From: Tsuneonella deserti
Lineage (GTDB): Bacteria > Pseudomonadota > Alphaproteobacteria > Sphingomonadales > Sphingomonadaceae
Assembly: GCF_014644315.1 (NCBI RefSeq)
Contig: NZ_BMKL01000001.1
Location: forward strand, 2,658,681-2,722,680
DNA length: 64,000 bases
Direction: 5' to 3'
Shown: in pieces, positions 1 to 9,654 of the stretch
Layout of the letters: every line of letters begins with the position of its first letter
Numbering within the stretch: the first letter of the stretch is position 1
Notes under the pieces: model-generated
What the model saw: the letters and a program-made list of their open reading frames with translations, nothing else
Told to the model about the DNA's origin: nothing
Databases searched by the model: none
Made by a program: the position numbers and the translations under genes

Positions 1-1
1 G

Positions 2-304
2 GCCACTCCGCTCGCGCTCACTTTTCACGAGCTCGCGACCAATTCCGCCAAGTATGGCGCAATGTCGGTTGACGATGGCTCGATCTCGATCGCACTCGAC
101 TGTCCCGAACATGCGGACCAGGCGTTCGTCGTATGGCGTGAGAACGGCGGGCCGGCGGGTGCCGACGCCGGTGAGGAAGGCTTCGGTTCGCGCCTGATCC
201 GCAGTTCGATCGAGGGGCAGCTCGGCGGCCGTATCGAGCGCCGCTTCGCCGAGGAAGGCCTGGAAGTCCGCCTGTCGATCCCCCTTGTCGCGATCCGGCG
301 CTAG
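2..304 (+). CDS. HWE-family sensor histidine kinase, C-terminal fragment
   Basis: This is the last 100 residues of a gene that begins left of the window. The frame is open from base 2. It carries the HWE-kinase N-box (FHELATNSAKYGA) and a W-x-E motif (VVWRENGGP), followed by a glycine-rich G box (EGFGSRLIRSS). These are ATP-binding elements of the catalytic domain, so this is the kinase core of a two-component sensor. The sensory and dimerisation domains are off-window, so the signal cannot be told. It ends 42 bases before the transporter genes on the same strand. Kinase family is clear; role unknown. Confidence 0.85.
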   Translation, partial: ATPLALTFHELATNSAKYGAMSVDDGSISIALDCPEHADQAFVVWRENGGPAGADAGEEGFGSRLIRSSIEGQLGGRIERRFAEEGLEVRLSIPLVAIRR

Positions 305-346
305 CCCACTCGCCAGCCTCGGTCGCGGCCGCTAGGCTGGCGGACG

Positions 347-1093
347 ATGCTCGAGTTCGCCCACGTCACGAAGTGCTTTGGCGACCTGCCAGCGGTGGAT
401 GACGTCTCGCTGAGCGTGGCGCGGGGCCAGTTCGTCGCCCTGGTGGGGCAGTCGGGCTCGGGCAAGTCCACCCTTCTCAAGATGGTCAACCGGCTGGTCG
501 AGCCTACTATGGGCGAAGTGCTTGTTGGTGGCGCCGGCGTACACACGGAACCCGCGCCCGCGCTGCGGCGGCGGATCGGCTACGTTTTCCAGTCCGTCGG
601 CCTGTTCCCCCACATGGACGTCGCTGCCAACATCGGCATCGGAGCACGCCTGGCCGGGACGCCGCTGACTGGCAAACGCATAGCGGAACTGCTCGATCTG
701 GTCGGGCTGGAAAGGGAACACGCGCGGCGAATGCCCGACGAATTGTCGGGCGGGCAGCGCCAGCGGGTCGGGGTGGCGCGCGCGCTTGCCGCGCAGCCGG
801 AATTGCTCCTGATGGACGAGCCGTTCGGCGCGCTCGATCCGGTTACCCGCGATGCCCTTGGGCGCAGAGTGCGGGAACTGCACGATCGGCTGGGCCTGAC
901 CACGGTGATGGTCACGCACGACATGACCGAGGCCCTGCTTCTCGCGGACCGGATCGTGGTGATGGCGGCGGGGCGGCTGGTGGCCGACGAGGCGCCGCGG
1001 GCATTGCTGGCGGGCGCGGGCGGCGAAATTGCCCAGGCCCTGGTCGCGGTCCCGCGGGCCCAGGCCGAAGCGCTGGCGGCGATCGGCACGTGA
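347..1093 (+). CDS. Osmoprotectant (glycine betaine/choline-type) ABC transporter ATP-binding protein
   Basis: A 248-residue ABC ATPase with Walker A (GQSGSGKST, about residues 34-42), signature motif LSGGQRQR and Walker B LLLMDEPFGALDP. The sequence type matches OpuCA/YehX-like quaternary-amine importers. The usual C-terminal CBS domains of OpuCA are absent, so it is the short form. It should energise uptake of a compatible solute through the membrane protein encoded next, whose GTG start overlaps this gene's TGA by four bases (GTGA). The exact substrate is inferred from family and from the fused partner. Confidence 0.88.
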   Translation: MLEFAHVTKCFGDLPAVDDVSLSVARGQFVALVGQSGSGKSTLLKMVNRLVEPTMGEVLVGGAGVHTEPAPALRRRIGYVFQSVGLFPHMDVAANIGIGARLAGTPLTGKRIAELLDLVGLEREHARRMPDELSGGQRQRVGVARALAAQPELLLMDEPFGALDPVTRDALGRRVRELHDRLGLTTVMVTHDMTEALLLADRIVVMAAGRLVADEAPRALLAGAGGEIAQALVAVPRAQAEALAAIGT

Positions 1094-2622
1094 ACGAGAC
1101 GTTTTCGGGGCTGACGACGCTGGGCGACAAGTTCGCGGCCCACGTTGTCCTGTCGGCTGCGGCCCTGGCACTAGGAGTGGCGCTCGGGCTGCCGCTCGCG
1201 GTGTGGGCAACCCGCTCGCGAACGGTATCGCGCCTCGCGCTCGGCTTTGCCAGCCTTGTGCAGACGGTGCCTGCCTTGGCCTTGCTGGCGCTGTTCTTCC
1301 CCATTCTCCTGTCCTTGCGCGGCGTCTTCGGGGACGGGTTGCCGACGCTGGGATTCCTGCCCGCGTTGCTCGCGCTGGCCCTCTATGCGCTGCTGCCGAT
1401 CTTGCGCAACGCGATCACCGCGCGAGCGGAAATGGATCCAGGAGTGCTCGAAGCGGCCGACGCGGTCGGCATGACGAAGTGGCAGAAGCTGCGGCTGGTC
1501 GAAGCGCCGCTCGCAGCCCCTTTCGTCATGGCCGGTATCCGCACGGCAGCGGTGTGGACCATCGGCGCGGCCACCTTGTCCACGACCGTCGGCCAGCCGG
1601 GCCTCGGCGACCCGATCTTTGCCGGCCTGCAGACGCAGAACTGGGCGCTCGTGCTCGCCGGGTGCATCGCCTCGGCCGGGCTGGCGCTGGCAGCGGACTT
1701 GCTACTTGGGCTGGTGGAGCGCGGATTGAAGCTGCGCCGGCCCGCGCTTGCCTGGTCCGGCCTGGCACTGGTCGCCACAGGGATTTTGACGGCAATGCTC
1801 GCGGGCCGGGCACAGCCGCGCGACACCGTCGTGATCGGCGCCAAGAACTTCTCCGAGCAGTACATCCTGGCCCGCCTGATCGGCGAGCGGCTGCAGGACC
1901 AGGGTTACTCGGTGAGCTACCGCCAGGGTCTCGGATCGGCAGTAATCCACCGCGCGCTGACCTCGGGTCAGATCGACGTCTATGTCGATTACTCGGGCAC
2001 CGTCTGGGCCAACGAGATGAAGCGCGCGGAGCCAGTGAATCGCCGGGAGATGCTGCGGTCGATCTCGCAGTGGGAGCGGAAGTCGAGTGGCACGCTCCTG
2101 CTCGGTGCGCTTGGCTTCGAGAACGCTTACGCCTTCGCGATGAAGCAGCAACGCGCGCGGCAGCTCGGCATCGCCTCGCTCGGCGACCTTGCCGCGAAAG
2201 GGCGCGACCTTACGCTCGGCGCGGACCTCGAGTTTCTTCGCCGCCCGGAATGGCGCGCGGTGGACGCGGCCTATGGTCTTGGAGCGCTGCGCCAGAAAAG
2301 CTTTGCCCCGACTTTCATGTACGATGCGCTGGCGAGCGGGGAGGCGGACGTGATCAGCGCGTTCTCTTCCGATGGCCGCATCGCGGCCGACCGGCTGACC
2401 GTGCTGGAGGATCCCAAAGGTGCGCTCCCCGCTTACGATGCAATCCTGCTGGTTGCTCCGCGCAGGGCTGGCGACGAACGCTTCCTTGCGGCACTGGGGC
2501 CGCTGGTTGGCGCGATTCCGGTAGCCGCAATGCGAGAGGCGAATTTCATGGTCGACCGGGCCGAGGACAAGCGCTCGCCCGAAGCCGCTGCCCGGTGGCT
2601 GGCCGGGCGCCTTTCCCGCTAG
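1090..2622 (+). CDS. Osmoprotectant ABC transporter, fused permease and substrate-binding protein
   Basis: A 510-residue two-domain protein starting at GTG within the stop of the ATPase gene. Residues about 15-235 are a multi-spanning permease with an EAA-type coupling loop (EAADAVGMTKWQKLRL, near residue 121). Residues about 246-510 are an OpuAC/ProX-type solute-binding domain starting at VVIGAKNFSEQY, with the YVDYSGT stretch typical of quaternary-amine binders. Fusion tethers the binding domain to the membrane, so no free periplasmic protein is needed. Its stop shares the bases CTAG (2619-2622) with the convergent DUF2147 gene. Confidence 0.88.
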   Translation: MNETFSGLTTLGDKFAAHVVLSAAALALGVALGLPLAVWATRSRTVSRLALGFASLVQTVPALALLALFFPILLSLRGVFGDGLPTLGFLPALLALALYALLPILRNAITARAEMDPGVLEAADAVGMTKWQKLRLVEAPLAAPFVMAGIRTAAVWTIGAATLSTTVGQPGLGDPIFAGLQTQNWALVLAGCIASAGLALAADLLLGLVERGLKLRRPALAWSGLALVATGILTAMLAGRAQPRDTVVIGAKNFSEQYILARLIGERLQDQGYSVSYRQGLGSAVIHRALTSGQIDVYVDYSGTVWANEMKRAEPVNRREMLRSISQWERKSSGTLLLGALGFENAYAFAMKQQRARQLGIASLGDLAAKGRDLTLGADLEFLRRPEWRAVDAAYGLGALRQKSFAPTFMYDALASGEADVISAFSSDGRIAADRLTVLEDPKGALPAYDAILLVAPRRAGDERFLAALGPLVGAIPVAAMREANFMVDRAEDKRSPEAAARWLAGRLSR

Positions 2623-3041
2623 TCGGCCCGGCGCCAGACCTGCGTCTGGCAGAACGGCCCGATGCAGCCCTTGACCTCTAGCCTGGAAGCATCGAGGCGG
2701 CGGATGATCGAGCGGTAGGATTTGCCAGCCTTGGGATCGTAGATCGTTCCCCGCCAGACCGCGCCATCCTCCCGGAACCCCGACAGGATCGGCAGCCCAA
2801 GCAGCTTGCGGCTGCGCAAGCTCGCGTCAGGGTTGTGGACGTCGCGCTGGTCGGCCCCCTGCGGAGGCACGACCAGGAAACGTGCCAGCCGTCCGCAAAC
2901 CGTCGCGCCGCAGTCGCCGATCCGAACCACCCCGTCCTTTGTAGCCGTGATCCACGATCCGGCGACCGATTCAGCGGCGCTGAGCGGAGCGGCGAAGGCC
3001 ACGGCGATGGTAAGGGCGATGCTGTGGGCAAGCGTGCGCAT
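2619..3041 (-). CDS. DUF2147 family exported protein
   Basis: About 140 residues starting MRTLAHS. A hydrophobic signal peptide ends near the AAPLSAAE cleavage region, so it is periplasmic. The mature part has the DUF2147 pattern: G-S-W near the start, four cysteines (GDCGATVCGR and GCIGPFC) and a Y-D-P-K-x-G-K-x-Y motif (YDPKAGKSYRS). The family is a small beta-barrel of uncertain function. A start 36 bases upstream would place 12 hydrophilic residues before the signal peptide and is less likely. The neighbours give no functional clue. Confidence 0.8.
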   Translation of the reverse strand: MRTLAHSIALTIAVAFAAPLSAAESVAGSWITATKDGVVRIGDCGATVCGRLARFLVVPPQGADQRDVHNPDASLRSRKLLGLPILSGFREDGAVWRGTIYDPKAGKSYRSIIRRLDASRLEVKGCIGPFCQTQVWRRAD

Positions 3042-3054
3042 GGTCTCGTTCCTA

Positions 3055-4116
3055 TCAGTTTTCCTCGAACCCGACACCTATCGGCCAACCTGGGGCAGCC
3101 AGGCCCATGACCTTGAACAGACTTCCCATGTGCTCGCTGGCCACGAGCCGGTCACGGGCCGCGTGAACCGCCGCCCGCTGATGCGGAGCGCGCGCGACCA
3201 GCGCCTCAGCCCGCGTCTCTATGCCCAGCGTGCGAAGCCAGTCGCCTTGAGTGACGGTGCCCATCCAGTGCGCTCCGTGCCCCTCCGCGACGCGGGCGAG
3301 GGTCCCGAAATCGACGTGCGCGGTCATGTCCGCCTCGCCCGGGGCGCTGAATGGATCGACTTTCCGGTGCTCGCGCACCGCCTGGAAGGTCGATCCGCCG
3401 CGCATGTCCGAATGGCCATAGTCGATTATCAGCGCCGCGCCGCCCTGGTTCGCGAGGCGTCCCGCGACCTCTCCAACAATTGCCGCTGCGGCAGGGGAGG
3501 TCTCGACTATCGCGCCCTGTCGTGCGGTGCGCCAGTCGGGAGGCACTGCCGCATCCATCGGGGCCGAGCCGGCGACATAGACGAACCTGTCTCCATCGAG
3601 GCCGACCATTCTTTCGCGCCAGCCTTCGGCCGCCCGCACCAGTTGGCGGATGGGCAAGGCGTCGAGAAACTCGTTGGCGACGACCAGCAGCGGGCCGCCA
3701 TCGGGCAAAGTCGCCAGGTCGTCATGGTAACGCGCCTGCGGGATCGCCTCGGCCTGCATCTTCCGGAGCAGGGGAGAAGTCTCCACCAGGTGCACCTGCG
3801 GATCGAGGCCATAGCGCTGCATCGTGCGCAGCGCGTCCCTCGCAAGCGTCCCGCGCCCCGGACCAAGCTCGACGTAGTGGACTGGTGCGGCGCGGCCGGC
3901 CCGAAGCCACATGTCGGCGAGCCACAGGCCTATCAGCTCTCCGAACATCTGGCTGATCTCGGGCGCGGTCACGAAATCGCCCTCGCGGCCGAACGGATCG
4001 GCAGCCGCGTAGTATCGCGCATTCGATTCAGCCATGAACTGCGCCAGGCTGATCGGGCCGGTCTCGCGGATCAGCCGGCGGAAAACGTCCGCCAGCGGCA
4101 TCGGTGTTCCGCTCAT
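3055..4116 (-). CDS. Class I SAM-dependent methyltransferase, MidA/NDUFAF7 family
   Basis: A 353-residue protein with the SAM-binding motif VELGPGRGTLARD and the family features FVTAPEISQMFGE and NEFLDALP. The mitochondrial homologue NDUFAF7 dimethylates an arginine of a complex I core subunit during assembly. The bacterial role is less certain, but respiratory-complex maturation is a fair inference. The start overlaps the stop of lgt (ATGA at 4113-4116), so the two are translationally coupled. Confidence 0.85.
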   Translation of the reverse strand: MSGTPMPLADVFRRLIRETGPISLAQFMAESNARYYAAADPFGREGDFVTAPEISQMFGELIGLWLADMWLRAGRAAPVHYVELGPGRGTLARDALRTMQRYGLDPQVHLVETSPLLRKMQAEAIPQARYHDDLATLPDGGPLLVVANEFLDALPIRQLVRAAEGWRERMVGLDGDRFVYVAGSAPMDAAVPPDWRTARQGAIVETSPAAAAIVGEVAGRLANQGGAALIIDYGHSDMRGGSTFQAVREHRKVDPFSAPGEADMTAHVDFGTLARVAEGHGAHWMGTVTQGDWLRTLGIETRAEALVARAPHQRAAVHAARDRLVASEHMGSLFKVMGLAAPGWPIGVGFEEN

Positions 4117-5027
4117 GCCGCCGCGGGCTGCGCCGCCTGCTGGCCCATCGGCGGACGCGCCAGGGCCCGCACGACGACCGCCAGGCCGATGATCATCAGC
4201 GGGATCGTGAGCCATTGACCCATCGAGAGGCCGGTCTGCCGGGCAAATTCGGCGAGCTGCGAATCGGGCTCGCGGAAGAATTCGACCGTGAAGCGGGCGA
4301 GCGCGATGCCGAAGGTGAAAACGCCCACCAGCAGGCCGGGCCGCCAGCGCGCGCGGGTTTTCCAGAACAGCAACAGCATGATGACGATCAGCAGCGCGCC
4401 TTCCAGGGCTGCCTCGTACAGCTGGCTGGGGTGGCGCGGCAGGCCGAGCGGATCGGTCGGGAAGATCATCGCCCACGGCACGTCGGTCGGGCGCCCCCAC
4501 AGTTCTCCGTTGATGAAATTGGCCAAGCGGCCGAACATCATGCCGAACGGCACGTTGACCGCGATGTAGTCCGCCGTGCGCAGGAAGTTGATCCCCCCGC
4601 GCCAGCAAACCCAGGAAATCGCCGCGAGCACGCCAAGCACGCCGCCATGAAAGCTCATTCCGCCGTCCCACAGGCGCAGGAGATCCCAGCTGGGGAACTG
4701 GCCTGGGGTGAAGTGAGTGAACATGCTCGGCAGGCCGGTATCGCCGCCGGTGTAGAAGGCCGCGTAACCGAGCCGCCCACCGATGATGATGCCGAGCGTG
4801 CAGTAGAAGAACAGGTCGTCGGCATGGCGCTGCGCCATCGGGCTGCCGGGCGCCTTGACCATCTTCGACAGGTGCCAGTAGCCGAGAACGATGCCGGCGA
4901 GGTAGGCCAGCGAATAGAACCGCAGCTCGAAGAAGCCGAGATCGATCCCCTTGCGCAGCCCCAGGTCCTCGAACCGGATGGCTTGCGCCGAAGTCTGGGC
5001 CGCATCGGCTAGTAGTGACAGCAGCAC
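4113..5027 (-). CDS. lgt: Prolipoprotein diacylglyceryl transferase
   Basis: A 304-residue inner-membrane enzyme that transfers diacylglycerol from phosphatidylglycerol to the lipobox cysteine of prolipoproteins, the first step of lipoprotein maturation. Visible hallmarks are GGMSFHGGVLG (His127 matches the essential family histidine) and the signature GRLANFINGELWGR (about 166-179). Seven or so hydrophobic segments span the length. It is transcribed away from the acyl-CoA ligase and is coupled to the MidA-type gene. Two lipobox proteins elsewhere in this window (42,680 and 48,542) would be among its substrates. Confidence 0.96.
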   Translation of the reverse strand: MLLSLLADAAQTSAQAIRFEDLGLRKGIDLGFFELRFYSLAYLAGIVLGYWHLSKMVKAPGSPMAQRHADDLFFYCTLGIIIGGRLGYAAFYTGGDTGLPSMFTHFTPGQFPSWDLLRLWDGGMSFHGGVLGVLAAISWVCWRGGINFLRTADYIAVNVPFGMMFGRLANFINGELWGRPTDVPWAMIFPTDPLGLPRHPSQLYEAALEGALLIVIMLLLFWKTRARWRPGLLVGVFTFGIALARFTVEFFREPDSQLAEFARQTGLSMGQWLTIPLMIIGLAVVVRALARPPMGQQAAQPAAA

Positions 5028-5143
5028 GTTTGATCCTTACCCTTTGGTCAACCGATCCCCCGGTCGCCGGTCGGCGCGGCTCTTGCCATAGCCCGCCAGC
5101 GGATGAAAGCCGCGCGGGAGCCAAGAGAGAGGACCTGCAGCAG

Positions 5144-6853
5144 ATGGCCACCGAGCTGGACAACGCACTCGACCGGATGATGGATACCCTGGTCGCGCCG
5201 GGAGGACCGTTCGAGACGGTGCCGTTCGAGCGGTTCGGCACTGAACTCAGGGCGTTCAAGAACGCTCCGCCCAGCCTCGCCCACTATTTCGCGCACTACT
5301 GCGCGCAGAACGGCGACAGCGAGTTCCTCATCGATGGCGAGACGCGGCTGAATTACGCGCAGACCTACACGGCGGCCAGGGCCGTCGCCGCCGGCCTGAT
5401 CGAGCGACACGGAGTGAAGAAGGGCGACCGGGTGGGCATCGCCGCGCGCAATTCGGCGAACTGGATCATCGCTTACATGGGCGCGCTGATGGCAGGCGGC
5501 TGCGCGACGCTGCTCAACGGTTTCTGGACGGGCGAGGAACTCGCGTTCGGGGTCGAGCTGGCGGAATGCAAGCTGATCCTGGCCGACGCCCAGCGCGCCG
5601 CCCGGCTGGAAGGCACCAACCATCGTGCCCGGGTGATCGTGTTCGGCCACGGCGGCGATCCGGCCGAAGGATTGGCGGAAGTCTGGGGCGATGCCGCCGC
5701 GGCCACCTTGCCCGAAGTCGGCCCGGACGACGTGGCGACGATCCTCTACACGTCGGGCTCGACCGGCAGCTCGAAGGGCGCGTGGTGCGATCACCGCTCG
5801 GTCGTCCACGGCACGATGAGCTATATCGCCCAGAGCGCGATGGCGGCGTTGCTGATGGCCGAGCGCGGCGAGGAAGTCGGCGCGAGCCAGCCGGTCGCGC
5901 TGGTCGCGGTGCCGCTGTTCCACGTCACCGGGGAAGTGCCGCTCCTGCTCCAGAGCTTCGCGATCAACCGCAAGCTGGTGCTGATGCCCAAGTGGGACGC
6001 CGTCCACGCGATGCAGCTGATGCAGGACGAGGGCGTCACCTACTTCGTCGGCGTGCCGCTGATGAGCTACGAGATCGCGACGCATCCCGACCATGAAAAA
6101 TACGACCTGTCGGCGTGCAAGAGCTTCGCCGGAGGTGGTGCTCCGCGTCCGGTCGAGCACGTGGAGAAGATCAAGAACGCATTCCCCGACAGCTTCCCGC
6201 TGTTGGGATACGGCCTCACCGAGACGAACGGGGTGGGCTGCGGCAACTTCAACGAGAACTATCTCGCCAAGCCGGGCAGCACCGGGCGCGCGAGCCGGCC
6301 TATCATGCAGATTGCCATCATCGACGATGACGGCAATTCGCTGCCGCAGGGTTCGACGGGTGAGGTTGCCTTCCGCTCGGTCGCCAACTTCAACGGCTAC
6401 TGGAAGAACGACGAGGCAACCCGCGCCGCATTCACCGACGACGGCTGGTTCCGCACCGGCGACCTGGGGTACCTCGACGAGGACGCGTACCTGTTCATCG
6501 TCGACCGCAAGAAGGACATCATCATCCGCGGCGGAGAGAACATTTCGTGCATCGAGGTGGAGCAGGAAATCTATGCTCATCCCGATGTCGCGGAATGCTC
6601 GGTCTTCGGCTTGCCCGACGAGCGCATGGGCGAGGTCCCGGCGGCGGTCTATGTCACGAAGGACGGGCGCGAGCTCGAGCCGGAAGACCTCCAGGAGTTC
6701 CTTGCCGAGCGGCTGGCCAAGTTCAAGGTTCCCCAGCAGATGTGGCACGTGACCGACGCCCTGCCGCGGCTGGGCACCGAGAAGATCGACAAGCGCGCGC
6801 TGCGCACCCGCTATACTGAGCTGGCGCAGACGGCGGAGGCCGGGGCGGCTTGA
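5144..6853 (+). CDS. AMP-dependent acyl-CoA synthetase/ligase
   Basis: A 569-residue adenylate-forming enzyme starting MATELDNAL behind a GAGAGAGGA Shine-Dalgarno. The P-loop-like motif ILYTSGSTGSSKGA, the GYGLTETNG motif, the hinge YLFIVDRKKDIIIRGGENI and the C-terminal catalytic lysine context (LGTEKIDKRALR) are all present, so it should be active. It activates a carboxylic acid via an acyl-AMP to the CoA thioester; length suggests a medium/long-chain or aryl substrate. It is followed directly by glnD with a TTGA overlap, which is probably genome packing rather than a shared pathway. Confidence 0.85.
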   Translation: MATELDNALDRMMDTLVAPGGPFETVPFERFGTELRAFKNAPPSLAHYFAHYCAQNGDSEFLIDGETRLNYAQTYTAARAVAAGLIERHGVKKGDRVGIAARNSANWIIAYMGALMAGGCATLLNGFWTGEELAFGVELAECKLILADAQRAARLEGTNHRARVIVFGHGGDPAEGLAEVWGDAAAATLPEVGPDDVATILYTSGSTGSSKGAWCDHRSVVHGTMSYIAQSAMAALLMAERGEEVGASQPVALVAVPLFHVTGEVPLLLQSFAINRKLVLMPKWDAVHAMQLMQDEGVTYFVGVPLMSYEIATHPDHEKYDLSACKSFAGGGAPRPVEHVEKIKNAFPDSFPLLGYGLTETNGVGCGNFNENYLAKPGSTGRASRPIMQIAIIDDDGNSLPQGSTGEVAFRSVANFNGYWKNDEATRAAFTDDGWFRTGDLGYLDEDAYLFIVDRKKDIIIRGGENISCIEVEQEIYAHPDVAECSVFGLPDERMGEVPAAVYVTKDGRELEPEDLQEFLAERLAKFKVPQQMWHVTDALPRLGTEKIDKRALRTRYTELAQTAEAGAA

Positions 6854-9609
6854 ACCAGCTGCGCATCCCCAACCAGCGCGCGGTGATCGACCGCCGCACG
6901 GTGGCGGGGAAGATAGCCGCACTCGCGGCGAACGGGCCGTCGGCTGCCCGCTCCGCCATCGTGGCCGAACTGAAAGCGGCGCTGGAGAACGGCCGCGCCG
7001 AACTCGACCGGCGGCTGATCGAGCGCCCTTCGGCCGGACACGAGATCACCGGCGGCCACGCGTTCCTGATCGACCAGCTGGTGCGCACGATCCACGACCA
7101 CGTGGTTGCCGACGTCTATCCAGCGGGCAACCGCTCGACCGGCGAGCGCCTCGCGCTGATGGCGGTGGGCGGCTACGGCCGTTCGGAAATGGCGCCGCAC
7201 TCGGACGTCGACATCGCCTTCATCCACCCGACCCGCCACGCGCCGTGGTGCGAGCAGGTGATCGAGGCGATCCTCTATTTCCTGTGGGACCTCGGCCTCA
7301 AGGTCGGTCACTCCAGCCGCTCGATGGACGAGATGATCCGGCTTGCCCGGGCAGACCTCACTATCCGCACCGCCCTGCTCGAGGGACGGTTCGTGTGGGG
7401 AGACCGCCCGCTCTACGACGAGGCGACGCGACGCTTTACCGACGAGGTGGTAAAAGGGACCGAAAAGCAATTCGTTTCCGAAAAGCTCGAGGAACGCAAC
7501 GCGCGGCACAAGCGGATGGGGGACAGCCGCTACGTCGTCGAGCCCAACGTAAAGGATGGCAAGGGCGGCCTGCGCGACCTCCAGACGCTCTACTGGATCG
7601 GGAAATATATCTACAAGGTGCGCACCGCGTCCGAGCTCGTCGAGGTCGGGCTGTTCACCGCGGCCGAGTACCGCAGCTTCCGCCGCGCGGAGGCGTTCAT
7701 GCTGGCGGTCCGCTGCCACCTCCACACGGTGACCGGAAGGGCGGAGGATCGCCTGACATTCGACTTGCAGCGCGCGGTCGCCGCGCGAATGAATTTCGCC
7801 GACCGGCCGGGAAAGAGCGCGGTTGAGCGGTTCATGCAGTTCTACTTCCTCCAGGCCAAGCGCGTCGGATCCCTGACCGGGGTATTCCTCGCGCACATCG
7901 ACGAGCAGTTCGACCGCAGCCGCGCGCGGCGGGGCTTCCTCGCCAGCTTCACCCCGCGAGCGCGGAGCCTGAAGGGTTATCGGGTATTCGGGGGACGCAT
8001 CGCCGCTCCGTCGGATGACTGGTTTCGCAAGGACCCGGTGCGCCTGATCGAGCTGTTCCAGCTTGCCGAAGCGAACGAGCTCGAAATCCACCCGGAGACG
8101 ATGCGCCAGGCGGCCCGCGATGCTGGCCTGCTCAAAGGGGAAGTCCGCGAGGATCCCCGCGCAAATGCCATTTTCCTTGAGGTCCTCGCCGGTCGCAACG
8201 ACCCTGAGGGCGTGCTGCGCTGGATGAACGAAGCCGGCGTGTTCGGCCGCTTCGTGCCAGATTTCGCGCGGGTCAACGCGCAGATGCAGTTCGACATGTA
8301 CCACCACTACACGGTGGACGAGCACACCATCCGCGCGATCGGGCTCCTCAACAAGATCGAGAAGGGGGAGCTTGCCGGCGATCATCCGCGCTCGACCCGG
8401 TTGATCCACGAGGTCGCGAGCCGCCGCGCGGCCTATGTCGCAGCGTTGTTGCACGATATCGCCAAGGGGCGCGGAGGCGATCACTCCGTGCTCGGCGGCG
8501 AAGTGGCCGAACAGCTCTGCCCGCGCTTCGGGCTCGACGAGGGCGAGACCGCGCTCGTCGCCTGGCTTGTGCGCCAGCACCTCCTGATGAGCCGCACCGC
8601 CTTCAAGCGCGACCTGACCGATCCAAAGACCATCGAGGATTTCGTCGCGCAGGTTCAAGGGCTCGAGCGGCTGCGCCATCTCATGTTGCTGACCGCGGTG
8701 GATATCCGGGCGGTGGGCCCGGGAACCTGGAATTCGTGGAAAGGGCAGCTGCTCGGCGAACTCTACGATGCGGCGGAGGAGCGCCTGCGGCTCGGCCACA
8801 TGAGGCAGGGCCGCGGCCAGCGCGTCGCGGCCAAGAAGGCGGCGGTCGCCGCGAGGCTTGGCGAGAGGGCGGGCTTGCTGGACCGGTTCGCCGAACGCTT
8901 CGACGATGCCTACTGGATCGCCGAGCCGGAAGACATCGTCGCGCTCAACCTGCTGCAGTACGCCGCGAGCGAGGAGGACGACGAACACCTGTCGGTCCAT
9001 TGCGAGGTCTACCCCGCGCGCGGCGCCACCCTGGTGACGGTAATCGCCGCCGACCACCCGGGCCTGTTCTATCGGATCGCCGGCGGCATTCACCTGGCCG
9101 GCGCCAACATCATCGACGCGCGCATCCACACCACGCGCACGGGCTGGGCGGTGGACAATTTCCTAGTGCAGGATCCGCACGGGGCGCCCTTCAGCGAGCC
9201 CGCCCAGATAAAGCGGATCGAACAATCGATCGGCGATGCGCTCGCCAATCGCCGCGCGCTGGTGCCGGAGCTTGCACGCCGCCCCCTTCCGCACAGCCGC
9301 GCGCGCGCCTTCGAGGTGCGCCCGGTGGTGTCGTTCGACAACCAGGCCTCTGGTCGCTTCACGGTGATCGAGGTGAACGCGCGCGACCGGGCCGCGCTCC
9401 TGAACCGCCTAGCCCGCGCGCTGTTCGAAAGCCGGCTGGTGGTGTTCAGCGCGCACATCACCAACTACGGCGAACGCGCGGCGGACACGTTCTACGTAAC
9501 GGACCTGACAGGGGGCAAGGTCACCTCCCCCACCCGCCTCAAGACCATCGAGGCGGCGCTGCTGGATGCGGCGAGCGATGAACGGCAGGCCGAACTGGAG
9601 AGCGCCTGA
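6850..9609 (+). CDS. glnD: [Protein-PII] uridylyltransferase / uridylyl-removing enzyme
   Basis: A 919-residue nitrogen sensor. N-terminal nucleotidyltransferase domain with GG (107-108) and the metal-binding pair in SDVDIAF (118-124); central HD hydrolase domain (ALLHDIAKGRGGDHS); two C-terminal ACT domains that bind glutamine (near 725-800 and 835-905). It uridylylates PII when glutamine is low and removes UMP when it is high. The start is TTG at 6850 inside the previous stop (TTGA). All catalytic motifs look intact. Confidence 0.95.
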   Translation: MNQLRIPNQRAVIDRRTVAGKIAALAANGPSAARSAIVAELKAALENGRAELDRRLIERPSAGHEITGGHAFLIDQLVRTIHDHVVADVYPAGNRSTGERLALMAVGGYGRSEMAPHSDVDIAFIHPTRHAPWCEQVIEAILYFLWDLGLKVGHSSRSMDEMIRLARADLTIRTALLEGRFVWGDRPLYDEATRRFTDEVVKGTEKQFVSEKLEERNARHKRMGDSRYVVEPNVKDGKGGLRDLQTLYWIGKYIYKVRTASELVEVGLFTAAEYRSFRRAEAFMLAVRCHLHTVTGRAEDRLTFDLQRAVAARMNFADRPGKSAVERFMQFYFLQAKRVGSLTGVFLAHIDEQFDRSRARRGFLASFTPRARSLKGYRVFGGRIAAPSDDWFRKDPVRLIELFQLAEANELEIHPETMRQAARDAGLLKGEVREDPRANAIFLEVLAGRNDPEGVLRWMNEAGVFGRFVPDFARVNAQMQFDMYHHYTVDEHTIRAIGLLNKIEKGELAGDHPRSTRLIHEVASRRAAYVAALLHDIAKGRGGDHSVLGGEVAEQLCPRFGLDEGETALVAWLVRQHLLMSRTAFKRDLTDPKTIEDFVAQVQGLERLRHLMLLTAVDIRAVGPGTWNSWKGQLLGELYDAAEERLRLGHMRQGRGQRVAAKKAAVAARLGERAGLLDRFAERFDDAYWIAEPEDIVALNLLQYAASEEDDEHLSVHCEVYPARGATLVTVIAADHPGLFYRIAGGIHLAGANIIDARIHTTRTGWAVDNFLVQDPHGAPFSEPAQIKRIEQSIGDALANRRALVPELARRPLPHSRARAFEVRPVVSFDNQASGRFTVIEVNARDRAALLNRLARALFESRLVVFSAHITNYGERAADTFYVTDLTGGKVTSPTRLKTIEAALLDAASDERQAELESA

Positions 9610-9654
9610 CGCTCGTACGAACACGTGCGCCGCTCATCGCCATGTGCGCATCGA

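Noticed and set aside
6811..9129. A 772-codon open frame on the minus strand opposite glnD
   Set aside because: It mirrors glnD codons in GC-rich DNA; no family motif, and glnD is complete.
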